A DNA stretch of 64,000 nucleotides from Paenibacillus sp. Soil787 (GTDB lineage: Bacteria; Bacillota; Bacilli; Paenibacillales; NBRC-103111): positions 294,136-358,135 of the forward strand of contig NZ_LMSP01000044.1 of NCBI RefSeq assembly GCF_001429545.1, read 5' to 3'. The notes beneath the pieces were generated by a model, which was not told where the DNA came from, searched no databases, and saw only the letters and a list, made by a program, of their open reading frames with translations. This document shows, piece by piece, positions 1 to 7,896 of this stretch. The position numbers and the translations under genes were made by a program. Position 1 is the first letter of the stretch; each line of letters begins with the position of its first letter.

Positions 1-2
1 AT

Positions 3-722
3 ATTGGAGGATTCCCAGTAAGCGGAATATTTATGGTGTGTAATAATCCGGAGGTTGTAGCGCAGCATCATGCAAAAGTCTACGGCTTAGCTAAGGTTGG
101 AGCTCCACCAATGTCTGTTCCGCATCTTGACACAAGATTTATCGACAATAGAAAATCGTTGCTATTTGGACCATTTGCCGGCTTCTCACCAAAGTTTTTA
201 AAAACCGGTTCAATGTTTGATTTGGTAACTTCCGTAAAACCTAATAATCTCGTAACGATGTTGTCGGCAGGCGCAAAAAATATGTCATTGACAAAATACC
301 TGATCGAGCAAGTCATGTTATCGAAAGAAAAGCGTATGGAAGAGTTACGAGAGTTTATCCCGAACGCCAAAAGCGAGGATTGGGATTTAGTAGTAGCGGG
401 CCAACGTGTGCAAGTTATCAAAGATACTGAAGCTGGCGGCAAAGGGACACTTCAATTTGGTACGGAAGTTATTAGTGCCGCTGATGGCTCGATTGCAGCA
501 TTACTAGGCGCTTCTCCAGGTGCTTCTACGGCTGTTCACGTTATGCTTGAGGTATTTAAAAAATGCTTCCCGCAACATATGAAAGAATGGGAACCGAAAA
601 TTAAAGAAATGATTCCTTCTTATGGTGTGTCACTAATGGAAAATCCAGAGCTCCTGCACGAAATTCATACTTCAACAACAGAAACGCTTGGCCTAGGCGA
701 AAAAGTGCTAGTCAAAAGTTAA
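3..722 (+). CDS. mqo: Malate:quinone oxidoreductase, C-terminal part
   Basis: The open frame enters from the left edge, so the N-terminus and the FAD-binding Rossmann fold are missing. The visible 239 residues include the family-typical stretch [18 protein letters not shown] near the start, [13 protein letters not shown], and a C-terminal segment with [20 protein letters not shown]. In this family the enzyme oxidises malate to oxaloacetate at the membrane and reduces quinone, bypassing NAD-dependent malate dehydrogenase. An intrinsic terminator follows about 70 nt after the stop. An NAD-dependent mdh closes the eut operon further right in the same window. Confidence 0.93.
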   Translation: MGGFPVSGIFMVCNNPEVVAQHHAKVYGLAKVGAPPMSVPHLDTRFIDNRKSLLFGPFAGFSPKFLKTGSMFDLVTSVKPNNLVTMLSAGAKNMSLTKYLIEQVMLSKEKRMEELREFIPNAKSEDWDLVVAGQRVQVIKDTEAGGKGTLQFGTEVISAADGSIAALLGASPGASTAVHVMLEVFKKCFPQHMKEWEPKIKEMIPSYGVSLMENPELLHEIHTSTTETLGLGEKVLVKS

Positions 723-790
723 TTGTTTGGATGTAGAAACAATGGGTATCTAATGAAAAGTTCAAGCAACATTTTAAAAAATAAAACAAT

Positions 791-832
791 GAATCTTTGA
801 TCTATTTATAGATTAAAGGTTCTTTTTTTTTT
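791..832 (+). terminator. Intrinsic terminator after mqo
   Basis: A 13-bp hairpin with G-U pairs (GAATCTTTGATCT pairing with AGATTAAAGGTTC around ATTTAT) is followed by a run of about ten T. The remaining 200-nt gap to the next gene holds nothing I recognise. Confidence 0.85.
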
Positions 833-928
833 GAAAATTCACAGTTATCGAGAAAGCGCGGGAAAGAGACCAGCGCAAAATGAGGGCTGTAAATAAGCCA
901 TCGTCATCACGCTTGACGAATCTTTCCT

Positions 929-1318
929 TTAATGAATTTCTTTTAACGCTTTCCTGACTTTTCTAGCAAAAACAAGTGGTCTTTCAACCGATTCGATATT
1001 GATATAAATCAAACGAGGTTGCTCGAACAGCCATTCGCTGCGAACAGATGAAACTTTTATTCCTTGATTACGAATGGCCGAAATGAATGTATTGACTTCT
1101 TTTTGTAAGAATGCCGCTCTACCTAAACAAAGTGCTCTGCCCGTTCTATTATTTAATGATTCGAACGAAAAAGAAGACGTTACGCTAAATCTTTTCCCCA
1201 AAATTGTTGCTCTTATTTGATCTCGATTTATTGTCGTCACACATTTTCCGCCAGCGAAGCCGGGTTGACCACCGATAGTCCTTGAGAACTGCTCACAAAG
1301 CAAACCGTTATTTGCCAT
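929..1318 (-). CDS. DUF1259 domain protein
   Basis: A 129-residue protein covering essentially one DUF1259 (LppY/LpqO-type) domain. Visible features are an N-terminal Cys, a central SFSFESLNNRTGRALCLGRAAFLQKEVN segment read in two parts (SFSFESLN, then ALCLGRAAFLQKEVN), and a C-terminal FEQPRLIYINIES...ARKVRKALKEI pattern typical of the domain. The ATG is preceded by GAGGAGGAA at good spacing. It has no signal peptide. Biochemical function of the family is not known to me. It stands alone and is oriented opposite to mqo. Confidence 0.75.
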   Translation of the reverse strand: MANNGLLCEQFSRTIGGQPGFAGGKCVTTINRDQIRATILGKRFSVTSSFSFESLNNRTGRALCLGRAAFLQKEVNTFISAIRNQGIKVSSVRSEWLFEQPRLIYINIESVERPLVFARKVRKALKEIH

Positions 1319-1465
1319 ACTTCGTTCCTCCTCTGTTTTCTATTTATGGTATGAGCAAATGAACAGGGTTGAAACGGATTATCACCTAACACAACGATGA
1401 ATATGTAAATACAAGCATTGGGTAGTCATTCCAAGTGTGAGCAATGCCCACCATATTAGTAAGCG

Positions 1466-1490
1466 AAACGACAGAGATGTCGTTTTTTTA
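1466..1490 (+). terminator. Intrinsic terminator-like hairpin
   Basis: Perfect 8-bp stem AAACGACA / TGTCGTTT with a GAGA loop and a T-rich tail. No plus-strand gene ends just before it, so it may be the remnant of a lost gene or may insulate the downstream regulator. Confidence 0.65.
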
Positions 1491-1600
1491 TTAATATCTG
1501 TATAATAGAAACTGTCATATAGAGATTATAGGTCGGAGTAATTCAAAACACTCATTCTGATAATTTTGTATTGAGCGCGAAGAAGGAGGTTGTTTGTGGA

Positions 1601-2434
1601 ATGTCTTCAGAAAACCCAAAAATCAATATACTTGGAGACTTTTTAAAATCCCGCCGGGAACGGATTAAGCCGGATCATGTCAGCACTGTCGGTCGCTTTG
1701 GAACAAGAAGAACGCCGGGACTACGCAGAGAAGAGGTTGCCCATCTTGCTGGAGTTAGCATCACTTGGTATACCTGGCTGGAACAAGGCAGGGCCGTCAC
1801 TGCCTCAAGAGAAGTGATCGAGAGCGTAGGCAAAGCCCTGCAATTATCTTCAGAAGAACATCTCCATTTGCTTCGTTTGGCAAATTATAGCGGCGATGGG
1901 GAATCTTACCCGATCGCTACGGAAATAGATCCAGGCCTTCAGAACATTATTGACCAATTGAGCTATCCGGCGATCATCGCAAACAATCGAACTGAGGTGT
2001 TGGCCTACAATCAGATGGCTTCTGAAATCATTACGGATTTCCATTCGATTCCCGCTGAGAAACGTGTGATGACACGGCTAATATTTACCGATCCAAACCT
2101 GCGCAAACAGTTGGCGAATTGGAAGGAATTTGCTGATTTTACGGTAGGGGTATTTCGTATGTATTTTGACCAAAAGGCGGGCGATCTCTGGTATGAGGAA
2201 TTCGTGCGGCGGATGTGTAAAGAAAGCGAGGAGTTTCTAACCTTATGGCGTTTGCATGATGTACAGCAAAAGAAAGCCATACTTTACACGTTTGATCACC
2301 TCGTCGCAGGGCGATTATATTTTCAACTGAATACCTTTTCTGCAATTAACGGCAATGAAAACCTACACTGCTGTGTATTTACTCCTATAGCAGGTACCGA
2401 TACTGAACAAAAATTAATGCATATTTGTCAATGA
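1601..2434 (+). CDS. XRE-family regulator with MmyB-like ligand domain
   Basis: A 277-residue transcription regulator. Residues 10-85 form an XRE-type helix-turn-helix with the MmyB-family signature RRTPGLRREEVAHLAGVS and WYTWLEQGR. The rest matches the PAS-like MmyB ligand-binding domain (NNRTEVLAYNQMA, then WYEEFVRRMCKESEEF near the end). The frame is open to a TTG at 1571, but AGAAGGAGG ends 11 nt before the ATG at 1601, so that ATG is chosen. Regulators of this family commonly sit beside one oxidoreductase and control it, which fits the gene 95 nt downstream. Confidence 0.88.
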   Translation: MSSENPKINILGDFLKSRRERIKPDHVSTVGRFGTRRTPGLRREEVAHLAGVSITWYTWLEQGRAVTASREVIESVGKALQLSSEEHLHLLRLANYSGDGESYPIATEIDPGLQNIIDQLSYPAIIANNRTEVLAYNQMASEIITDFHSIPAEKRVMTRLIFTDPNLRKQLANWKEFADFTVGVFRMYFDQKAGDLWYEEFVRRMCKESEEFLTLWRLHDVQQKKAILYTFDHLVAGRLYFQLNTFSAINGNENLHCCVFTPIAGTDTEQKLMHICQ

Positions 2435-2446
2435 GCCTGTTAGTTT

Positions 2447-2476
2447 GGATACCTGTATAACTGCAAACAGGTTGCC
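2447..2476. promoter_or_regulatory. Candidate operator for the MmyB-like regulator
   Basis: Imperfect inverted repeat with 10-nt arms (GGATACCTGT and ACAGGTTGCC, 8 of 10 matching, inner six perfect) separated by 10 nt. It lies between the regulator and the oxidoreductase and just upstream of a TATAAT at 2492-2497. No T run follows the right arm, so it is unlikely to be a terminator. Confidence 0.45.
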
Positions 2477-2529
2477 TCCTTGGTCATCGAATATAATAAA
2501 CTTATTCGCAATCAAGGAGGCTATATAAA

Positions 2530-3528
2530 TTGAAAGCTATCATAATTGATCGACCAGGAGGACCTGCAAATTTGCAGCTACGAGAGAAACCGGATCTGCA
2601 ACCGGTCCCAGGTATGCTAACCATTGACGTTGCTTATGCTGGAGTAGGGTATTTCGAAGTGCTGCTCAGTCGTGGCGAATTCAGCTCCGTATTTCCGATG
2701 CCGCTTACGCCCGGTTTGGAAGTATCGGGATATGTACGTGCCATCGGGGAAGGAGTAGAGGGCTTCTACGTTGGTCAACCCGTTGCTTCGATGACACTGC
2801 ATGATCTTAACGGTTTTGCATCAATGGCGAATGTACGGCCAGATCTGACGGTTCCGTTAGATCAATTAGGAGCCGACCTCGACTTAGCTACAGCGGCAGC
2901 CTCCATTGTAAATCTGACAACCGCTTATCTGGCTATAAAAGATGTTTATAGAATGAGAACGGGTGACAACATTCTCGTTCATGCAGCGGTTGGCGGGTTG
3001 GGCAGCTTTATCGGGCAAATGGCGAAACGTCTGGGAGCAGGCAAGGTACTCGGAACCGTCGGAAGCGCCGAAAAAGTAAAGCTGGCCGAATCCCTTGGAT
3101 ACGACGAATTATTTGTCCGATCCGATTTTGTGGAGCAAACCCTACGGACAACCGGACAAAAAGGTGTGCATGCCGTTTTTGATCCTGTCGGAGGAAATAT
3201 GCGCAAACAAAGCTTAGAGGTGCTTCGTTCTTTAGGGCAGTTGCTTGTAGTTGGCAACGCAAGCGGAGAAGAGGATATTTTACATTCTTATAATCAAATA
3301 TGGTTGTCCAACAAACAGATCGCAGGTTTTACATTAGGCGGATACAGCGACAGTAATCCTGTGGAGACTGGGAAAGCCGCGCGAGAAGCGTTAGGTATGC
3401 TGGCAAGAAAAGAAATACATGCGGAGATTCATGGCGTATATCCTTTGGAAAATGCCTCAGAAGCACTTGCTCTCTTGGAAGAGAAGAAAACGGTCGGAAA
3501 ACTGGTTTTGCAAATACACCATAATTAA
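2530..3528 (+). CDS. MDR-family NAD(P)H:quinone reductase-like protein
   Basis: A 332-residue medium-chain dehydrogenase/reductase. The N-terminal GroES-like half is followed by the nucleotide-binding motif AAVGGLGSFIGQMAKRLGA (about residues 145-163). The cysteine zinc ligands of alcohol dehydrogenases are not visible, which places it with zinc-free quinone oxidoreductases. It starts at TTG with AAGGAGG nine nt upstream. A strong terminator follows. Its position behind the MmyB-like regulator and a candidate operator suggests it responds to a quinone or reactive small molecule (inference). Confidence 0.85.
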   Translation: MKAIIIDRPGGPANLQLREKPDLQPVPGMLTIDVAYAGVGYFEVLLSRGEFSSVFPMPLTPGLEVSGYVRAIGEGVEGFYVGQPVASMTLHDLNGFASMANVRPDLTVPLDQLGADLDLATAAASIVNLTTAYLAIKDVYRMRTGDNILVHAAVGGLGSFIGQMAKRLGAGKVLGTVGSAEKVKLAESLGYDELFVRSDFVEQTLRTTGQKGVHAVFDPVGGNMRKQSLEVLRSLGQLLVVGNASGEEDILHSYNQIWLSNKQIAGFTLGGYSDSNPVETGKAAREALGMLARKEIHAEIHGVYPLENASEALALLEEKKTVGKLVLQIHHN

Positions 3529-3535
3529 AGCGCAT

Positions 3536-3562
3536 AACGCTTGGGTTTCCGAGCGTTTTTTT
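3536..3562 (+). terminator. Intrinsic terminator
   Basis: AACGCTTGG pairs with CCGAGCGTT (one mismatch/wobble) around GTTT and is followed by a T-rich run. Confidence 0.85.
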
Positions 3563-3713
3563 GTTTTTCTAGTGAGATTTTGATTGATGAACCTCTCCCA
3601 TTCCTGATCAGATCTTACCCCGTGAAATAGCAGGATTGTATGATTATTTAGCACTATTGTTTATTTAAATCTTGTCGATGAAACTTTAAGCTGAACTTAG
3701 GGGGGATATGATT

Positions 3714-4598
3714 ATGCATACGATAAAACCAGCGCAATCGAATCAGTCGCAACGGACAAGTCTGGATGTTCAAATGTCGTGGTGGACGATGTCTGGATTG
3801 GATGATATGAACCGAAACAATGGTTTGGAGGAACGATTTAACAAAATTGCGGAAGGCGGCTTTAACGGAATTAATGGATTCATACCGGCTCAAGAGGAAG
3901 CAGAGGAATGGCATAATCTTCTGGAGAGTTATGGATTTTCATTCAGCATTAACGCCTATCCCAAGAGCGCTTCCGACATGGCTCACTTTTTGAATCAAGC
4001 TAAGTCATTTGGTCGAATTAAATTTATAAATGCTCAAGTGCTGACCCCATTTTTAACGGGAAAGGCTGCTGAGTCACTTTTGTCTGAAATACACGCATTG
4101 TCCATTAAAGCAGGCATTCCTGTTTATATTGAAACACATCGGGGAACGATCACTCAGGACCTTATTCGGACAGCACGCTATGTGGATCATATCGAGAATT
4201 TACGTCTGACAGCTGATCTTTCACATTACGTAGTAGCTGGAGAGTTGCATACCATTTCAGACGAAGCGGAATCACTCGTTCAAAAATTACTTGCTCGAAC
4301 ATCAAGTATTCATGGCCGGGTGTCGAACGGAGAGCAAGTCCAAGTAGCTATCGGGCCAAAAGGGGATCATCCTATGATGGAGCATTTTGTGCGTTGGTGG
4401 CGAAATGGCATGAAGAATTGGCTGCAATCGGCAGATGAGCAAGACGTTTTTCCATTCGTATGTGAACTTGGGCCTCCTCCTTATGCGATTACTGAAGATG
4501 AATACAGCAGCCGTCAGAAGGAGATTAGCGACAGATGGTCACAGTCTTTATTATTGGCACAAACGGCTCGAATGATCTGGAATGACCTTGTCAAATAA
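3714..4598 (+). CDS. TIM-barrel sugar phosphate isomerase/epimerase-like protein
   Basis: About 294 residues resembling the xylose-isomerase-like TIM-barrel superfamily: strands around GGFNGINGFIP, RIKFINAQV, IPVYIETHRG (acidic ligand candidate), LRLTADLSHY (Asp/His) and FPFVCELGPPPYAI. These are the usual metal-binding positions, but the substrate cannot be read from sequence. An ATG at 3708 lies too close to the GGGGGG ribosome site; the ATG at 3714 has better spacing. It lies directly upstream of the eut operon with only an attenuator-like terminator between, so read-through into eutS is possible. A role in ethanolamine use is unproven. Confidence 0.7.
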   Translation: MHTIKPAQSNQSQRTSLDVQMSWWTMSGLDDMNRNNGLEERFNKIAEGGFNGINGFIPAQEEAEEWHNLLESYGFSFSINAYPKSASDMAHFLNQAKSFGRIKFINAQVLTPFLTGKAAESLLSEIHALSIKAGIPVYIETHRGTITQDLIRTARYVDHIENLRLTADLSHYVVAGELHTISDEAESLVQKLLARTSSIHGRVSNGEQVQVAIGPKGDHPMMEHFVRWWRNGMKNWLQSADEQDVFPFVCELGPPPYAITEDEYSSRQKEISDRWSQSLLLAQTARMIWNDLVK

Positions 4599-4659
4599 CG
4601 TGTGCTATTATGTTGTTGCAAATCAGCAATTTTATGATAAGATAATATAAAAAAAGTGC

Positions 4660-4703
4660 GGCAAAGAAGCCCCCGTCAAAATTGGCAGGGGCTTCTTTTT
4701 TTT
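4660..4703 (+). promoter_or_regulatory. EutV-type antitermination leader before eutS
   Basis: A small hairpin GGC-AAAGAA-GCC (4660-4671) has the six-base loop with A at position 1 and G at position 4 expected of ANTAR RNA targets. Its right side overlaps the left arm of a terminator, GAAGCCCC/GGGGCTTC followed by eight T (4666-4703). The two structures are mutually exclusive, so EutV binding could allow read-through into eutS. A possible upstream partner hairpin TTGC-AAATCA-GCAA at about 4616-4629 lacks the loop G4 and is uncertain. Confidence 0.75.
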
Positions 4704-4724
4704 CATGAGAGGAGGTGATTTTCG

Positions 4725-5066
4725 ATGCAAGAAGAGAAAAAGCGGTTTATCCAGGAGTTTGTACCTGGCAAACAGGTAACATTAAGTCATTTAATAGCTA
4801 ATCCCGATGTGGATTTGTTTAGTAAACTCGGAATAGAGAAAGCGGGTTCTATCGGCATTCTTACACTGACGCCAAGCGAAACGGTCATTATTGCTTGCGA
4901 TCTGGCAACCAAAGCAGCGAACGTTTCGATTGGGTTTCTTGATCGTTTTACCGGAAGTCTCGTTTTGGTAGGCAGTGTATCCGAAGTCGAGATGGCGATG
5001 CAGCAAATCAATACTTTTCTTTCTGAACAACTTGGATACACATCGTCACGTATTACGAAGTCGTAA
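4725..5066 (+). CDS. eutS: Ethanolamine microcompartment shell protein EutS
   Basis: A 113-residue circularly permuted BMC-domain shell protein. It begins with the EutS-typical [19 protein letters not shown] and contains [21 protein letters not shown] and [17 protein letters not shown]. EutS hexamers form part of the polyhedral shell that contains acetaldehyde. It is the first gene of the operon, behind an AGAGGAGGTG ribosome site and the attenuator, and ends 14 nt before the eutP start. Confidence 0.95.
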   Translation: MQEEKKRFIQEFVPGKQVTLSHLIANPDVDLFSKLGIEKAGSIGILTLTPSETVIIACDLATKAANVSIGFLDRFTGSLVLVGSVSEVEMAMQQINTFLSEQLGYTSSRITKS

Positions 5067-5080
5067 AGGAAGTGCATGCC

Positions 5081-5596
5081 ATGAACACCAATCATCGCGC
5101 AATGATTATAGGATCTATTGGCGCCGGGAAATCCACGATGACGAATGCGTTGCTTGGCCGCAAGATCGATGCCGTTAAAACCCAAGCGTTAGTCTACAAG
5201 GATTGGATTGTCGATACACCTGGAGAGTATACGGAAAATCCCTTTTTTTACAAAAGTATTATGGCCACTGCGCTAGAGGTTACTCATATCCTATTTATCC
5301 AAGATGCAACCAATCCGAAGACGATCTTCCCTCCGGGATTTGCTAACGGTTTTACCAAGCTGCCCATTGGCGTTGTAACTAAGGCTGATGCTAATCATGC
5401 TATTGTGGATCGTGCGTTGAGGCAGTTAAAACAGGCCATTCCGAAGGGGGCTATCGTTATTGCTTCATCGTTGACCGGTCAAGGAATCAAAGAGATCCAA
5501 GAACTGGTCCAATGCGCAACTTTCGAGGCAATGAAGGCGTATTGCACACAATCGGCGGTAAATCATGTTTTTTTTCATGAAAGCCTTTACAACTAA
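5081..5596 (+). CDS. eutP: EutP P-loop protein
   Basis: 171 residues with a Walker A motif near the N-terminus (IIGSIGAGKSTMTNALLG), a switch-like VDTPGEYTENP, and VVTKADA corresponding to the GTPase base-specificity motif. EutP/PduV proteins are Ras-like in fold; some have been reported as acetate kinases, so the exact activity here is open. The frame extends to a GTG at 5072, but the ATG at 5081 has better spacing from AAAGGA. It is followed by the leader of eutW. Confidence 0.9.
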   Translation: MNTNHRAMIIGSIGAGKSTMTNALLGRKIDAVKTQALVYKDWIVDTPGEYTENPFFYKSIMATALEVTHILFIQDATNPKTIFPPGFANGFTKLPIGVVTKADANHAIVDRALRQLKQAIPKGAIVIASSLTGQGIKEIQELVQCATFEAMKAYCTQSAVNHVFFHESLYN

Positions 5597-5639
5597 TATA
5601 AAATTAAGTATTATTTCTTTAACAAAAGAATATTCTATT

Positions 5640-5693
5640 GGCAAAGGTGCCATCAACAGAAAGTGGATTTTTCATGTTGAAGGCTCTTTTTTT
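5640..5693 (+). promoter_or_regulatory. EutV-type antitermination leader before eutW
   Basis: Hairpin GGC-AAAGGT-GCC (5640-5651; loop A1 and G4) overlaps a terminator formed by GCCATCAACA and TGTTGAAGGC with one internal mismatch, then TCTTTTTTT. It has the same geometry as the leader before eutS. The eutW start is about 20 nt further on, behind AAAGGAG. Confidence 0.72.
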
Positions 5694-5715
5694 ATTCTTA
5701 AAGGAGTCTTGATCT

Positions 5716-7143
5716 ATGAATGTTGCACAGCAGATACATGATTTATGCAAAACGCACACTTCTCTAAGTGATGAAGATGTAGATCTTATCATTGAAAAGA
5801 GTAAAACTATCCAAGCTATTGCAGATATCGCACAGGCTAATATTTTTATCGATTGTCCGGTAAAGGGCGATTGTAATGTCATTGTAGTTGCAGAAGCCAT
5901 TCCATCTACCTCGCATTCTCTGTACAAAGGAAGTGTTGTTGGGAAAATCATCTACGAACGTTACGAGCCAGCCGTATTTCGTGTATATCGGACAGGAAAA
6001 CCTGCATTGATGAATCGTGCTATCACGCATGAAGGCGTTCATGTCAACCAGAATGTGATGCCCATTACGAATAACTGTAATAAAACGATTGGCATGCTGA
6101 TCCTGGAAAAAGATATTACGGCACAAGTGAGGCACGAGAACGAACTTGCCATTCTTTCTGAGACAACCGAAGAATTTAGCCGTACGTTTTTTGATTTAAT
6201 CTCGAAGGATCGAATCATTCCCGATCTGATTGAAGAGGCTCTTGTCTTATTAAGAGCAGATGGAAAGATTATGTATGCGAATAATTTTGCGATTGGATTA
6301 ATGGAAATCCACAGTGATAATAGTTTGACTAGTTGTGACTATATAAATAGACCGATTTGCGAGATGCTTCCCTTTATTCAAGGAAGTGACTATTTGAATA
6401 ACGGCGTTATTCAGCGAGAGGCTATTGATAAAGATAAGGTGTATATTCTTCGCGGCATTGATTTGCAGAACAAGAATGAAGCGATGCGAATCTTAATTCT
6501 GCGCGATATTACTGACCTTCGGGATAAGGAACGTCAGTTGATGGTGAAATCAGCTGTGATCAAAGAGATCCACCACCGGGTTAAAAATAACCTGCAAACG
6601 GTAGCGAGCTTATTAAGATTACAGCTGCGGCGCGGTGTTCCGGACGAAGCGAAAGTGCTTTTTCAAGAAAGCCTTAATCGCATCATGGGAATCGCGACGG
6701 TCCATGAAGTACTTTCGTACAGTGGCATTGAAACGGTTCGCATGAATCAAGTGGTCGAAAAAATATCGAAAATACTCGTGAATAATATTCAAAATGATTT
6801 ATGTAAAGTAAACATACAATTGGATATCGAAGATATTGAATTGTCATCCAATCAAGCGGTTTCAATGGCGCTTATTCTAACAGAGCTTTTACAAAACAGT
6901 GTAAAACATGGCTTTGTAGGTTATGAGGAAGGAACCATTACGATTCAATTGTTTGTCGATACCGGTCAGGTTCATCTCATCATTCAAGATAATGGAATCG
7001 GGTTTGAGCATCAGTCGGATACCGAACATTTGGGACTTGAGATTGTAAGGAGTTTGACGAACTATGATCTGAACGGGATGTTTGAAATCGAACGGGTTTC
7101 TGAGAAGGGTACGAAAGCGAAGGTCGTCTTTCCAATCGGATAA
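5716..7143 (+). CDS. eutW: Sensor histidine kinase EutW
   Basis: 475 residues, no membrane segments. The N-terminal half holds GAF/PAS-like sensory regions. A HisKA_2 dimerisation region near residue 280 contains KEIHHRVKNNLQTVASLL, with the phospho-accepting His. The HATPase domain shows LTELLQNSVKHGF (N box), IQDNGIGF and GLEIVRSL. In the known EutVW pair the kinase senses ethanolamine and phosphorylates EutV. It is encoded within the operon it regulates, 54 nt upstream of eutV. Confidence 0.93.
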   Translation: MNVAQQIHDLCKTHTSLSDEDVDLIIEKSKTIQAIADIAQANIFIDCPVKGDCNVIVVAEAIPSTSHSLYKGSVVGKIIYERYEPAVFRVYRTGKPALMNRAITHEGVHVNQNVMPITNNCNKTIGMLILEKDITAQVRHENELAILSETTEEFSRTFFDLISKDRIIPDLIEEALVLLRADGKIMYANNFAIGLMEIHSDNSLTSCDYINRPICEMLPFIQGSDYLNNGVIQREAIDKDKVYILRGIDLQNKNEAMRILILRDITDLRDKERQLMVKSAVIKEIHHRVKNNLQTVASLLRLQLRRGVPDEAKVLFQESLNRIMGIATVHEVLSYSGIETVRMNQVVEKISKILVNNIQNDLCKVNIQLDIEDIELSSNQAVSMALILTELLQNSVKHGFVGYEEGTITIQLFVDTGQVHLIIQDNGIGFEHQSDTEHLGLEIVRSLTNYDLNGMFEIERVSEKGTKAKVVFPIG

Positions 7144-7197
7144 AGCAGAGAGACTTTGAGCTCCGCTCAAAAGTCCCTATATTAGGAGCTGATCACG

Positions 7198-7797
7198 ATG
7201 AGCAAGTCGCGTATTATGGTCGTTGACGATGAATCCATTATACGTATGGATATTAAGGAAATGCTTCTTGAAGCAGGTTATGACGTTATCGCCGAAGCAA
7301 ATTCGGGAGAGTTAGCCATAGAACTTGCTGCCAAACTTCGTCCCGATCTCATTGTGATGGATGTCAAAATGCCTCGTATGAACGGAATCAAGGCGAGTCG
7401 CATTATCCAACACTCTTGGCAAATCCCGGTCGTCTTATTGACTGCTTATAGTCAGACCGAGTTTATTGAAGAGGCGAAGAATGCGGAAATCGTTGGATAT
7501 TTGGTGAAACCAATTACGGAGAATGATTTGATCCCGGCCATTGAAATTGCGCTTAATCAATCCAAACGATTACATTCTTTAATGGGTAATATTAAAAAAT
7601 TAGAGCAGCAAATCGAGGATCAAAAAATCATTGAAAAAGCAAAAGGTATTATCATGGAAACGTATCTCCTCAATGAAGAGGCGGCCTATAAAAAACTGCG
7701 TTCTTATTGTATGAATCATCAAGTTCAGATGATAGCTGTTGCCCATGATGTGATCAAAAATCGCTGTTTAAATGAAAATATGGTAAAAACGTATTAA
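7198..7797 (+). CDS. eutV: Response regulator EutV with ANTAR domain
   Basis: 199 residues. The receiver domain shows the acidic pocket VDDE, the phospho-acceptor Asp in LIVMDVKMP, LLTAYS and the VKP lysine. A coiled region leads to a C-terminal ANTAR RNA-binding domain (KIIEKAKGIIMETYLLNEEAAYK, given in parts: KIIEKAKGIIME and LLNEEAAYKKLR). Phosphorylated EutV dimers bind hexaloop hairpins and prevent terminator formation. Three such targets lie in this operon, at 4660, 5640 and 7824. Confidence 0.95.
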   Translation: MSKSRIMVVDDESIIRMDIKEMLLEAGYDVIAEANSGELAIELAAKLRPDLIVMDVKMPRMNGIKASRIIQHSWQIPVVLLTAYSQTEFIEEAKNAEIVGYLVKPITENDLIPAIEIALNQSKRLHSLMGNIKKLEQQIEDQKIIEKAKGIIMETYLLNEEAAYKKLRSYCMNHQVQMIAVAHDVIKNRCLNENMVKTY

Positions 7798-7823
7798 ATC
7801 GCTTTGTTCAAAAAAATAGCTCA

Positions 7824-7879
7824 GGCAAAGACGCCTTTATCACTATCTCAATTAGATAGTGCTAAAAGGCGTCTTTTTC
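7824..7879 (+). promoter_or_regulatory. EutV-type antitermination leader before eutA
   Basis: Hairpin GGC-AAAGAC-GCC (7824-7835; loop A1 and G4) overlaps a terminator with AGACGCCTTT pairing AAAGGCGTCT, an inner hairpin CACTATCT/AGATAGTG and a T-rich tail. It starts about 25 nt after the eutV stop and ends 18 nt before the eutA start. It would separate regulator expression from the catabolic genes. Confidence 0.8.
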
Positions 7880-7896
7880 TTCCGGGGGGTGATGAA

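Noticed and set aside
5608-5624. TTCTTTAACAAAAGAA hairpin as P1 of the eutW leader
   Set aside because: The loop does not carry A1/G4 and the stem is A-T only.
7666-7682. CCTC-AATGAA-GAGG hairpin with an A1/G4 hexaloop inside eutV
   Set aside because: It lies 140 nt from the P2 hairpin of the eutA leader within coding sequence. ANTAR hairpin pairs are normally close together, so chance is likelier.
7804-7896. Upstream TTG that would extend EutA by 31 residues
   Set aside because: The added sequence is the leader terminator and antiterminator itself. A strong GGGGGGTGA site points to the TTG at 7897.
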